From: Hungatella sp. UBA3048
GTDB taxonomy: Bacteria > Bacillota > Clostridia > Lachnospirales > Lachnospiraceae
DNA: 64,000 nt
Direction: 5' to 3'
Assembly: GCA_002367105.1 (NCBI GenBank)
Contig: DFCS01000003.1
Span: 214,352-278,351 of the forward strand
Under the pieces are notes generated by a model that had not been told where the DNA came from, made no database searches, and was given only the letters and a program-made list of their open reading frames with translations. Shown one piece after another: positions 17,160-24,773 of the stretch (positions are counted from its first letter, which is position 1; every line of letters begins with the position of its first letter). The translations under genes were made by a program, and so were the position numbers.

Positions 17160-17736
17160 CTGTCTCATTTCCTTTCTTCAGCTCTCTTATCTTATCGCGG
17201 CAAACGGCTGCCGCTTCGTAATCCTCAAATCGCAGGGCTTCCTTTAATTTGGCATCCCACTGTAAGATTTCTTCATATTTGACAGCACGATCCGGGTCTA
17301 ATGGTGCCCCAGCAGAGCGATCGTTCCCCCGGCCGGAGGGATCCATACTGTCCTGCCTCTGGTAAACCGGTGTTTTTCCCGTGTGGACAAGATTTCCATG
17401 AAGCTGCTTTAAACTGTCCTCCATAAGAGGACCGAATACACTGTAGCAATCTGCACAGCCAAATCTGCTGTTCCTTACAAATTCATCGTAACCGGTCCCG
17501 CAGGTCGGGCACAGGATCTGATGGAGCTTATCTGGCTCCTGATCCTTATCTTCTATCCCCAAAAGGCCGGAAAGCAGCTTTCCTAAGGGAAATTCCCCGT
17601 CAAAAATAGCTGCATACACACCAAAATCCATCTCTTTCGCACACTGGGCACAAAAATGGTGCTCTTTCTTCGTGCCATTTATCACTTCTGTATATTGTAT
17701 ATTTGCTTCGCGTATTTTACATTTCTCACATAACAT
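17152..17736 (-). CDS. mcsA: McsB-activating zinc-finger protein McsA
   Basis: A 194-residue protein with four CxxC pairs: CEKC (residues 3-6) and CAQC about 25 residues later, then CPTC and CADC, fitting two treble-clef zinc sites. A C-terminal UVR motif, RFEDYEAAAVCRDKIRELK, is the ClpC/UvrB-type interaction helix pair. It activates the McsB arginine kinase. The RBS TTGGAGG precedes the ATG. It lies 22 bp after the GntR gene, so regulator and targets are co-transcribed. Confidence 0.93.
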   Translation of the reverse strand: MLCEKCKIREANIQYTEVINGTKKEHHFCAQCAKEMDFGVYAAIFDGEFPLGKLLSGLLGIEDKDQEPDKLHQILCPTCGTGYDEFVRNSRFGCADCYSVFGPLMEDSLKQLHGNLVHTGKTPVYQRQDSMDPSGRGNDRSAGAPLDPDRAVKYEEILQWDAKLKEALRFEDYEAAAVCRDKIRELKKGNETDA

Positions 17737-17758
17737 AAAGAACCTCCAATCCAGTGAA

Positions 17759-18145
17759 TCACTCTTCCCCCTGGCCCATTAAAAATGACTGGAATATCTC
17801 ATCAACCAGCTGGTGAACCTCTTCACATGATACATTCTTACAGACTCCTCTGGCAAGCACAACTCCTAAATCTTTGCGCATTTCATCAAGGACCTGGATT
17901 TTATCCACGTCCAGCGATACTACTGCCCCTTTCCGGCGGTCCAGTTTAACAAAGCCTTCCTGTTTCAGCACAGAGTACGCCTTATTTACCGTATGCATAT
18001 TAATCCCTATGTTGTCGGCCATCTGGCGCACGGAAGGCAGGGGGTCACCTTCTCTTATACTTGACCTGGCGATTCCTATGATTATCTGGTTCCGAAGCTG
18101 AATGTAAATCGCTTCATCACTGTTAAAATCAATTTGCAAAAACAT
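17759..18145 (-). CDS. GntR-family regulator (YtrA-like) heading the mcsA-mcsB-clpC operon
   Basis: A 128-residue short GntR regulator: wHTH with SDEAIYIQLRNQI and the signature LPSVRQMADNIGINMHTVNKAY, then a brief C-terminal helical dimerisation tail (YtrA subfamily) and no effector domain. ATG at 18145 is chosen because it gives the standard N-terminus MFLQIDF; its RBS (GATGGTG) is weak. It occupies the position of CtsR, the usual repressor of this operon in Firmicutes. A direct repeat GTTATAC (18162-18177) just after the promoter -10 is a candidate operator for autoregulation. Confidence 0.9.
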   Translation of the reverse strand: MFLQIDFNSDEAIYIQLRNQIIIGIARSSIREGDPLPSVRQMADNIGINMHTVNKAYSVLKQEGFVKLDRRKGAVVSLDVDKIQVLDEMRKDLGVVLARGVCKNVSCEEVHQLVDEIFQSFLMGQGEE

Positions 18146-18161
18146 ATTTTCACCATCTTTC

Positions 18162-18177
18162 GTTATACCTGTTATAC
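18162..18177. promoter_or_regulatory. Tandem GTTATAC repeat, candidate operator
   Basis: GTTATAC occurs twice with a 9-base period at 18162-18168 and 18171-18177, immediately downstream of the -10 element of the operon promoter. Placement over the transcript start suits a repressor site for the adjacent GntR protein. No CtsR heptad repeat (GGTCAAA type) is visible here. Confidence 0.5.
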
Positions 18178-18179
18178 AC

Positions 18180-18208
18180 ATAATAGCACAATCCATCGTC
18201 TTTTTCAA
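18180..18208 (-). promoter_or_regulatory. Sigma-A promoter of the GntR-mcsA-mcsB-clpC operon
   Basis: Minus strand TTGAAA (18203-18208), exactly 17 bases, then TATTAT (18180-18185), ending about 35 bases upstream of the GntR start codon. Confidence 0.8.
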
Positions 18209-18269
18209 CACAAAATATCATCTGGTATCATTCCCCATTTTATCCGTCACCTGTGTAAAACCAATAACG

Positions 18270-18301
18270 AAAGAACAAAAGCACCTTCATTCAGGTGCTT
18301 T
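18270..18301 (-). terminator. Terminator of the cohesin-domain gene
   Basis: AAGCACCT and AGGTGCTT arms around GAATGA, followed on the minus strand by TTTGTTCTTT. Confidence 0.8.
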
Positions 18302-18332
18302 CGTCATTTTCATTCCAATTGTTTAAAGTACT

Positions 18333-20165
18333 TTAATCATCTAAGTCCAAATACTCAAAGTCGTCTTCGTCCTTATCAGGCTCTTCTGTTTCCTTAAAGT
18401 CATCCGGCTCTTTCTGAACAGGCACTGAACCGCCTTTTTCCCTTGGTTTCCCGGAATCCCCTGCACCGGTAGATTTAAGATCCCGTTCAAAATCTTCCAG
18501 ACTGGTTTCTTCTATGAAATCATCCTCTTCCTGGACCTCCTGTTCTGCATCATCTGCATAAAGAGGCTCGTCCAAGGTTTCTTCCTGGTATTCCGGATCC
18601 AGTCCGGTTTGGGAGTTTTGTCTGTCAAACTCTTCCCTGCTGTAGCGTTTGATCTTGCTTGAGGGAATTTCTTCCTCCGGCTCTGCCCACAGCCGGTTAT
18701 CTTCCGGTTCCTGTTTTTTTCCTTTTAAAGATCTGCCGCTGCCGGGCCGGCTGGGGCCGGATCCGTTTCCTTTTCTTGCAAGAACAATCACAGCCACAAG
18801 CAATAAAAGGGCAACAACGCTCACTCCAATGAGAAGGTAGAGCTGCCTGTAGTAATCCTTAGCCAGCTGATCATATGTGTTGGCCATCTCCACATACTTA
18901 CTATTGGAAACTCCGGAAGCATAGTATCGTTGAATGGTCTTTTCAGAAATATCATAACGGTAGAAATGTTTCTCTCCGTTCCAGTTCATTGCATAGAAAA
19001 GGCAATACTGAGGCTCAGCCTCTGAGTTTTCCACCCAGCCGGTCACTCGCGCTCCGTCAATATCGGCCTGCCGTTCACGGAAGCCTTCCGGTACAACCGT
19101 ATCCTTATCAAGAGGAATGATAACAATAGCCTTTGCTACGGTCTCTACCTGTACGAACTGGGCCCAGGAATCTGAACCTTCATTGTAAATGTAGAATCCG
19201 CCGTTTCCTCCGGAATCCTTTAAATAAAGCAGAAGCAGGTCTTTTTCCAGTCCTTTTCCAGCCATGACTTCTGTTCCTTTATAGGAATAGGTCTCAGACT
19301 CAAAGCCTTCCGGAAGCGTTGATTCATCAAAGGAAGAAGCAATGCTGTAATCGGTTCCGTTAATGGTCACCACTGCTTTGCCGAACTCGGCCTCAGACGT
19401 TTCTGTATTTCCTCCTGTAGTTGGGGCGGTTTGTCCTCCCTCAGCTTTATTAACCTGAATGGTATAATTCTTAACGGTCTGCCCATCCTCTGCAGTTACC
19501 TTGATAACCACCTGGTTTGCACCGGACTTTAAGCCCTTTTCTCCCTGAAGTGCCACATGAGCACCTGCATTGGCTGCCACCGCATTTACTACCAGGTCCG
19601 CTGTGTTTGCATCAACCTCTGCCGTATAGCTTTCTACAGATGCAGAAAATGCCGGAGTCAGAGTTCCTGGGGAAATCTTTAATGACTTAAGCGTTGCATC
19701 CTTTGAATATGTGGCAGGTGATGTGACCTTGACCGTCGAACTCCCCTGCTTGCTTAAAGAAAGTGTCTGGGAATCCACATCATAGATTTCCTGGGAAGTC
19801 ACATTGATCTGGGTATTTCCTGCCTGCAAAGCCTTAAACTTTAAGGTAAAGCTAAAAGATTTCTGATCAGCAGAATCCATGGTTCCCAGGACCTTAATAG
19901 CACCTGCGCCGCCGTTTGCATTGGTTCCGCTGACAAACTCCAAAATATTCGGATCATAAGACAGCATGACTTCCGCCGTACCCAGGGCGCTGTCACTGGT
20001 CACCTTCATGTTTACTGTTACTTCGTTCCCCACCATGACCGATGGGTCAGAAAACGCGATCTTAGCATCTGCGGCCCAGGATACCAGCCGTCCGGCAGGA
20101 CAGGATATGGCAATCACACAGGCCAGCATCAGACCGGCCGTTAGTTTTTTCAGTTTCCTATTCAT
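18333..20165 (-). CDS. Membrane-anchored protein with cohesin and cadherin-like domains
   Basis: A 610-residue protein. Residues 1-31 are a signal peptide; 33-148 look like a cohesin domain (AKIAFSDPSVMVGNEVTVNM, SYDPNILEFVSG, FTLKFKALQAG); 152-240 are a cadherin-like beta-sandwich (LKSLKISPGTLTPAFS, NYTIQVNK); 258-400 form an unassigned extracellular region; 441-463 are a membrane helix (YLLIGVSVVALLLLVAVIV); 464-610 are a very acidic, low-complexity cytoplasmic tail. The neighbouring gene, 24 bp upstream, encodes a dockerin-bearing glucosaminidase, so this protein may hold that enzyme at the cell surface. Function is inferred from domains; the long acidic tail is unusual for a cohesin scaffold. 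Confidence 0.85.
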   Translation of the reverse strand: MNRKLKKLTAGLMLACVIAISCPAGRLVSWAADAKIAFSDPSVMVGNEVTVNMKVTSDSALGTAEVMLSYDPNILEFVSGTNANGGAGAIKVLGTMDSADQKSFSFTLKFKALQAGNTQINVTSQEIYDVDSQTLSLSKQGSSTVKVTSPATYSKDATLKSLKISPGTLTPAFSASVESYTAEVDANTADLVVNAVAANAGAHVALQGEKGLKSGANQVVIKVTAEDGQTVKNYTIQVNKAEGGQTAPTTGGNTETSEAEFGKAVVTINGTDYSIASSFDESTLPEGFESETYSYKGTEVMAGKGLEKDLLLLYLKDSGGNGGFYIYNEGSDSWAQFVQVETVAKAIVIIPLDKDTVVPEGFRERQADIDGARVTGWVENSEAEPQYCLFYAMNWNGEKHFYRYDISEKTIQRYYASGVSNSKYVEMANTYDQLAKDYYRQLYLLIGVSVVALLLLVAVIVLARKGNGSGPSRPGSGRSLKGKKQEPEDNRLWAEPEEEIPSSKIKRYSREEFDRQNSQTGLDPEYQEETLDEPLYADDAEQEVQEEDDFIEETSLEDFERDLKSTGAGDSGKPREKGGSVPVQKEPDDFKETEEPDKDEDDFEYLDLDD

Positions 20166-20189
20166 ATTGTCTCCTATTTCTGTTGGACT

Positions 20190-22517
20190 TTAAAGTCCGA
20201 GGATTTTTTTCTGCAAAAGCAGAAGATCCTGTGAATTCACCTTGCCGTCTCCATTTAAATCAGCTGCCGGCTTGCCCTTCTCAGGTATGGTTTCCAACCC
20301 CAGAAGGTAACGCTGAAGCTTCAGTACATCCAGGCTGTTTATTTTTCCATCCCCGTTGATATCTCCTATTCCAAAGGCAGAGGACTGGCCGGCGGCCGGA
20401 GCCTGGGTCTGTTGGGGACTGCTCGTGGCGGCTTCCGTCACTTTGATTTCAGTTCCAGGTCCCTGGGCTATGACTCCCGTAGAAGTCTGGACGGAAATGC
20501 CTTTGGAACCATCAGGAGCTATAGACACATTGCTTCCTCCCGGTGTTCCAGCCTGATCCGTGCCGGAAGGATTTGATACTCCGGGGCCAATGTTGCTGCC
20601 AGGGCCGGATGAAGCATTTCCGCCGGAGCCGGAACTTGTTCCGGTACCAGCACCTGAGGAATAAGTCGGGCCGTTGTTCTGGCGCACCACATGAAGGACG
20701 TATTCCCTGACACTTCCATTTTGGGCCGTAATCGTCACCTTGATATCATTATTGCCGCTTGAAAGCGCGATTGTACCTGTCCCTTTGACAGATGCCAAAG
20801 AGCTGAGGGCGGTTGCATTCACATTGATGCTCGATACACCGGGATCCACAATCAAATCGTATGCAAGAGTATCGCGGCTGAAGGTGGGAGTCATGACAAA
20901 TCCTTCCACGCTTAAACCGGACAGCTTATTGTTTGGATTGCCATCGCCGGTAGGCTGGCTGCAGGCGTTATCAGGCATGTTGTTATAAATTGGTATCTTA
21001 AACTCAAGCTCTGTCTGTTTCATATCACTGTTATAGGCCTTTGAATAAACAGCACCCTCTGATGCAGCTCCCTGTACATTGGTCATATACTGGTGTTTAT
21101 ATAAATTAGACCCCTGCACATTAAACTTCTTCAGATAAAATGTATCCTGCCCAACTTTTACATAGTTATTACCATAATAGAACGCTCCGCCTAAAATTGA
21201 TTTTTCAGGAGAATTCCATGGCCTTTCATAATTGCCGGACTGGGACGCCCACCATAAGCCTCTTTGCACCGCAGTCATACTTCCTGACTGATATGCTTCA
21301 ATATTAAAAAAATTATAATATCCTTCGTAACCAGATTCTGTTCCTGAAATGCTTTTGCCTTTTCCGGAAGATCCCTGCTCCTGAATGATCATAGCTGCAA
21401 GGACGTAAGGGTTCACCCCTGACTGAGAAGCCGCATTCATGATCATGTTCACATAGGCGCTGCTGCCTGAAACTGTTCCAGTGGTATTGGTATTGTTATT
21501 GGTATTGTTATCGGATGAGGACGGTCCCGTAAGGCTGGCTCCCGGTCCGTATTCCATAACGATTGGAAGGTTCTTGGGCGTTATGGAAGCTTGCGGCCCT
21601 TCCAGGCTGGCCTTTCCTGAATCGGAACTGGATTCCGATCCTGCTCCCGGGTTAATTGCCGCTCCAGGTCCTATGGCCGCACCTGGCCCTATTACAGTGC
21701 CGCCGCCAGAGGAACTGTCCGTATTTCCAGGGTTACTGCTTCCGCCGGAAGATTCGCCGGATAGAAACGTACCCTTAACCATGGTCTTTAATCCATCTGC
21801 AGTATGCTTATTGCTGTCATATGTATGGGTCATAAACTGGAATGCATTAGTCTCATCAAGGAAATTTCTTGGGTCCATATAATATCTTACAATGTCTTCA
21901 GAAGCGGTGACCCAGCTGCTTCCGTCATAACCGATCCATGTGCTGGTATCCCAGTTATATGCGCCGTCTACCGTGGACTTCCAGGATGACAGGCTGTTGG
22001 TGTGGACCAGAGTTTTTCCTGCCTGGCTTTCTTCCTTAACAGCCGTGTTCCAGTCCAGGTTTGTATGCTGGGCGCGGAATACCCACTTGGGATACTGGGC
22101 ATGCAGCGCACGAAGTTTTGTCTTATAGCTTTCCGGAAACCCTTCCGCCGTAAGCCGGGATTCAAAATCCGCGTCATTGGTATAAGAGGCGGGAAACTTA
22201 AGATAGCTTTTGGAAACATATCCGGTAACCGTCTGGCCGCCGGAACCGGATACACGGATCTGATACCAGAGCGCTCCATCCGATGCGTTCTTCTCATCAA
22301 TCACCGTAACCGATGCCCCGTTCGTTAATTTTGTAACAACTGAATAGGTCGTTCCCGGGCCGCTTCTCACGTTTAAAGTGGTAGCATTGACCGTTGCTGC
22401 CTTTTCCGTATAAGCATAAGCATTTATGTATGGCGAAACCGCTCCCATGTAAGAGTCCATCACCAGGACGCTGGCCAGAATGACGGCCATCTTACGAGCT
22501 TTTTTATACTTTTTCAT
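20190..22517 (-). CDS. Secreted glucosaminidase-type autolysin with SH3b and C-terminal dockerin
   Basis: A 775-residue exported peptidoglycan hydrolase. Signal peptide about 1-36; bacterial SH3 domain 41-107 (TTLNVRSGPGTTYSVV); an N-terminal catalytic half 120-250 (YPKWVFRAQHTNLDWN, YYMDPRNFL); a Gly/Ser/Asn-rich linker 252-350; a glucosaminidase half 353-500 (SGVNPYVLAAMIIQEQGS, YYNFFNIEA, YERPWNSPEKSI, HQYMTNVQGAASE); a cadherin-like sandwich 530-612; a second linker; and a type I dockerin 715-775 with two calcium loops, DINGDGKINSLD and DLNGDGKVNSQD. It probably cleaves GlcNAc linkages in the wall and docks on the cohesin of the next gene. RBS GGGAGA; promoter at 22586-22615. Confidence 0.88.
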   Translation of the reverse strand: MKKYKKARKMAVILASVLVMDSYMGAVSPYINAYAYTEKAATVNATTLNVRSGPGTTYSVVTKLTNGASVTVIDEKNASDGALWYQIRVSGSGGQTVTGYVSKSYLKFPASYTNDADFESRLTAEGFPESYKTKLRALHAQYPKWVFRAQHTNLDWNTAVKEESQAGKTLVHTNSLSSWKSTVDGAYNWDTSTWIGYDGSSWVTASEDIVRYYMDPRNFLDETNAFQFMTHTYDSNKHTADGLKTMVKGTFLSGESSGGSSNPGNTDSSSGGGTVIGPGAAIGPGAAINPGAGSESSSDSGKASLEGPQASITPKNLPIVMEYGPGASLTGPSSSDNNTNNNTNTTGTVSGSSAYVNMIMNAASQSGVNPYVLAAMIIQEQGSSGKGKSISGTESGYEGYYNFFNIEAYQSGSMTAVQRGLWWASQSGNYERPWNSPEKSILGGAFYYGNNYVKVGQDTFYLKKFNVQGSNLYKHQYMTNVQGAASEGAVYSKAYNSDMKQTELEFKIPIYNNMPDNACSQPTGDGNPNNKLSGLSVEGFVMTPTFSRDTLAYDLIVDPGVSSINVNATALSSLASVKGTGTIALSSGNNDIKVTITAQNGSVREYVLHVVRQNNGPTYSSGAGTGTSSGSGGNASSGPGSNIGPGVSNPSGTDQAGTPGGSNVSIAPDGSKGISVQTSTGVIAQGPGTEIKVTEAATSSPQQTQAPAAGQSSAFGIGDINGDGKINSLDVLKLQRYLLGLETIPEKGKPAADLNGDGKVNSQDLLLLQKKILGL

Positions 22518-22585
22518 CTGTTTCTCCCAATATGTCCTCTTGTATTTATTAAATTTCCAATTACATGTAAATTATACATTTATTT

Positions 22586-22615
22586 ATTATAATGACAAAT
22601 GATACCATGTGTCAA
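22586..22615 (-). promoter_or_regulatory. Sigma-A promoter of the dockerin/cohesin operon
   Basis: Minus strand TTGACA (22610-22615), an 18-base spacer and TATAAT (22586-22591), with an AT-rich leader of about 65 bases before the ATG. Nothing else is seen in 22518-22718. Confidence 0.8.
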
Positions 22616-22718
22616 CTGAATCAGGTAAAGTTCAGACAAATGGAATTATTTGTAAGAAAATCTTTATACTTATAAGAGAACGTCTTCGGCATCCCAGGAT
22701 GACAACCAACCCAATCAG

Positions 22719-22757
22719 AAAAAAAAGCACCTATCCGAGAATTTACCCGGATGGTGC
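22719..22757 (-). terminator. Terminator of the MarR-CDF-DtxR operon
   Basis: GCACCATCCGGG pairs with CTCGGATAGGTGC around TAAATT, followed on the minus strand by eight T residues. Confidence 0.88.
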
Positions 22758-22764
22758 GATATGG

Positions 22765-23130
22765 TTACTCTATAACAATCTTTTTTAAGACCATAAATGA
22801 ATCATCACTTACGGCATGTTCAATTCGTCCTGCGTCTTGAGAAGCGATATCTTTTGGAACACCTAAAGAAAGTAGCAGTTTGTAAAAAGTCTCATATCTC
22901 TCAAGTACTGATGTTGCCACTTTTAATCCGGCTGGAGTTAACAAAATATTCTTCTCATTATCAATATAAATATAATTTTCACGTTCCAGTTGATGAACAG
23001 CGTGTGATACACTTGGACGGGTGACCTTCATTAATGCAGCTATTTCCGAAGCACGGACACAGCCTTTTTCCCGTCTAATCAGAAGAATGCTCTTTAAGTA
23101 GTTTTCCTTTTAAACGGTTGCAGCCCCCAT
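22765..23130 (-). pseudogene. DtxR/MntR-like metal-dependent regulator interrupted by a stop at codon 7
   Basis: An ATG at 23130, preceded by a strong AAAGGAG at 7-base spacing, reads MGAATV, then TAA (23110-23112), and the same frame continues KENYLKSILLIRREKGCVRA, exactly the usual beginning of short DtxR-family regulators. With the stop read through the protein would be 121 residues, the normal length. The rest is intact: helix-turn-helix SEIAALMKVTRPSVSHAVHQ, wing, and a dimerisation tail with RIEHAVSD. The first in-frame ATG after the stop (23031) would give 88 residues lacking the first DNA-binding helix. Probably a recent nonsense mutation, a sequencing error, or a reinitiated short form. 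It overlaps the CDF gene by 56 bp. Confidence 0.8.
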
Positions 23131-24058
23131 CAGTATGCTCCTTTCTGACATTATTATTTTCAAGGTGGTTCGTATCCCAATAAATTGTTACTTCAAGGTT
23201 ATAATCGCGCTTTAATTGGGCGGTAAGTTCATTGATTGCAATTTGCACTTCTTTAAAATGAGGGCTCACTTTCGGGATAACTTTTAAAAAAGCAATTTGT
23301 TTTTCCGGCCCGAAATCATATAAATATAACGATTTCATACCGGAAAAAAAGTCATACTTGTTTACAGCATTTGAAATTCCATCTAATGTCTCTTTGCTGG
23401 CAGGCTTACCAAGCAGCAAATCCAGATGTTCCTTAAAAGAGGTTATTCCAGCCCAAAGAATCATGATGGCAACGATAAGCCCCCCAATGCCATCAATAGG
23501 TAATGCTGTGAACCGCGAGGTGATTAATGATAGCAGCGTGACAGCAGTCACAACAGAATCTGCCAGGCTATCTTTAAATGTGGCTTTTAAAGCAGCTGAA
23601 CCGAACCTGCTATTTACAACATGAATATAGAATGCAAATATTAATTTTACAAATACGGCAAATACCTGTGCAAAAAAAAGCCAGGCTGTTAATGTAGGAT
23701 GTTCTGGATGCAGAATACGCACAATAGAAGACTTCCCTACCGATATTGCTGTAACAATGATTAACATGGCTACAACAAAACCACTAATATACTCCATCCT
23801 TCCATAACCGTAAGGATGTTTTTCATCTGTGGTTTTCCCGCTTATATGAAAACCAATTGTGGTCACAAGGGAAGATGCGCAATCACCTAGATTATTGAAT
23901 CCGTCTGCAATAACAGAAACGCTGTTATTTAATAATCCTAGTGTTAATTTTATGGCAAAGAGAAAAGAGTTGACCGTAATTCCGATAACACCTATCCTCT
24001 CTCCGATTCGCTGACGGTTGCTAACACATACATCACTTGAAATCTTTTCCTGAATCAT
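23075..24058 (-). CDS. CDF-family divalent cation exporter, manganese type
   Basis: A 327-residue cation diffusion facilitator with about six membrane helices. The metal site in helix 2 reads DGFNNLGD, the DGxNNxxD pattern typical of Mn-type CDF exporters rather than the HxxxD of zinc ones, and helix 5 has DSLADSVVT. HPYGYGRMEY is the conserved loop. A cytoplasmic dimerisation domain follows (residues about 215-300). Its last ~18 residues overlap the DtxR-like gene and may not be conserved. The start overlaps the MarR stop by 4 bp (ATGA). Expected role: export of Mn2+ (or Fe2+) under metal excess. Confidence 0.9.
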   Translation of the reverse strand: MIQEKISSDVCVSNRQRIGERIGVIGITVNSFLFAIKLTLGLLNNSVSVIADGFNNLGDCASSLVTTIGFHISGKTTDEKHPYGYGRMEYISGFVVAMLIIVTAISVGKSSIVRILHPEHPTLTAWLFFAQVFAVFVKLIFAFYIHVVNSRFGSAALKATFKDSLADSVVTAVTLLSLITSRFTALPIDGIGGLIVAIMILWAGITSFKEHLDLLLGKPASKETLDGISNAVNKYDFFSGMKSLYLYDFGPEKQIAFLKVIPKVSPHFKEVQIAINELTAQLKRDYNLEVTIYWDTNHLENNNVRKEHTDGGCNRLKGKLLKEHSSD

Positions 24059-24585
24059 TCATTCTCCTGTTCCCCATACCCGTGCCGGCGGTTTTCTCTG
24101 GCACTATGTGCATTACGGCATGTGGAATCACCATGATGGCGATTGTGCCAATCCTCAATAAGTCTGCTTAATAGTTGAACTAAGAGCCTCTGCTCATCTT
24201 CAGATAAAGCCGAAAACAATTCAGTTGTAGCCTCTTGCTGATTATGAGTGTATTCAGAAACTACTGCTTCGCCCAAGTCGGTTATTTCGACATCAATACC
24301 GCGCTTGGTACCATCAGTTTTTGTTCGGGTGATAAGCCCTTTGCCCTCTAATTTAGTCAGCAATTCGCTTAAAGAAGCGGCACGAATCTGCATTATGTCC
24401 AACAGGTCATGCTGTGTAATTTTGTCACCCGATGCCAGTAAAGAAAGTATGCGCTGCTGGCTTGGGGGCATTCCCGTGTTTTGATGATGTCCACGGCTTA
24501 ACGCATGGGAGCACCGTAAAAAGAGCGAGTAAAGTTTCTCAGACACAAGGTTTGGAGCTCCGTTTATAAAACTGTTGTTATTCAT
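24055..24585 (-). CDS. MarR-family transcriptional regulator
   Basis: A 176-residue winged-helix regulator. The recognition helix lies in QHDLLDIMQIRAASLSELLTKL and the wing in RTKTDGTKRGIDVEIT; flanking helices form the dimer interface. The C-terminal tail is rich in His, Asn and Arg (WHNRHHGDSTCRNAHSAREN), which could bind metal and would suit control of a metal exporter. Two identical TTAGGTACCTAA palindromes flank its promoter. It is first in a three-gene operon with the CDF exporter and the interrupted DtxR-like gene. Confidence 0.92.
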   Translation of the reverse strand: MNNNSFINGAPNLVSEKLYSLFLRCSHALSRGHHQNTGMPPSQQRILSLLASGDKITQHDLLDIMQIRAASLSELLTKLEGKGLITRTKTDGTKRGIDVEITDLGEAVVSEYTHNQQEATTELFSALSEDEQRLLVQLLSRLIEDWHNRHHGDSTCRNAHSARENRRHGYGEQENE

Positions 24586-24615
24586 TCAGTAAATCCTCCG
24601 TAAATAATCCTTATA

Positions 24616-24627
24616 TTAGGTACCTAA
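24616..24627. promoter_or_regulatory. MarR operator, downstream copy
   Basis: Perfect 12-bp palindrome TTAGGTACCTAA just downstream of the -10 element of the MarR promoter. It is identical to the copy at 24674-24685, start to start 58 bp apart. Confidence 0.75.
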
Positions 24628-24635
24628 CATTAATG

Positions 24636-24664
24636 ATAATAGCACGATAGTGCTCTAGTGTCAA
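24636..24664 (-). promoter_or_regulatory. Sigma-A promoter of the MarR-CDF operon
   Basis: Minus strand TTGACA (24659-24664), 17-base spacer, TATTAT (24636-24641). The spacer and -10 edge hold an extra inverted repeat, AGCACTATCGTGCT. Operators lie on both sides. Confidence 0.85.
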
Positions 24665-24673
24665 TCTTTATTT

Positions 24674-24685
24674 TTAGGTACCTAA
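24674..24685. promoter_or_regulatory. MarR operator, upstream copy
   Basis: A second perfect TTAGGTACCTAA palindrome, 10 bases upstream of the -35 element. With the other copy it could let two MarR dimers occlude the promoter. Confidence 0.75.
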
Positions 24686-24731
24686 CTTTATACCACCATA
24701 TGGAATTGAGGGATATATGTTCCTGTAAAGC

Positions 24732-24766
24732 AAAAAATGGTCTCCCTAAATTGGGAGACCATTTTT
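24732..24766 (-). terminator. Terminator of the decarboxylase/transcarboxylase operon
   Basis: AAAAATGGTCTCCC and GGGAGACCATTTTT arms around TAAATT. The symmetrical A/T flanks make it probably bidirectional. Confidence 0.9.
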
Positions 24767-24773
24767 ATGAAGG

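Noticed and set aside
20190..22517. Cohesin/dockerin pair as part of a cellulosome locus
   Set aside because: No glycoside hydrolases for plant polysaccharides or scaffoldins with multiple cohesins occur in the window; the enzyme acts on peptidoglycan.
23075..23130. Overlap of CDF and DtxR-like genes taken as a programmed frameshift
   Set aside because: The regulator has its own strong ribosome binding site and ATG, so a fusion by frameshift is unnecessary; the in-frame TAA is the real anomaly.
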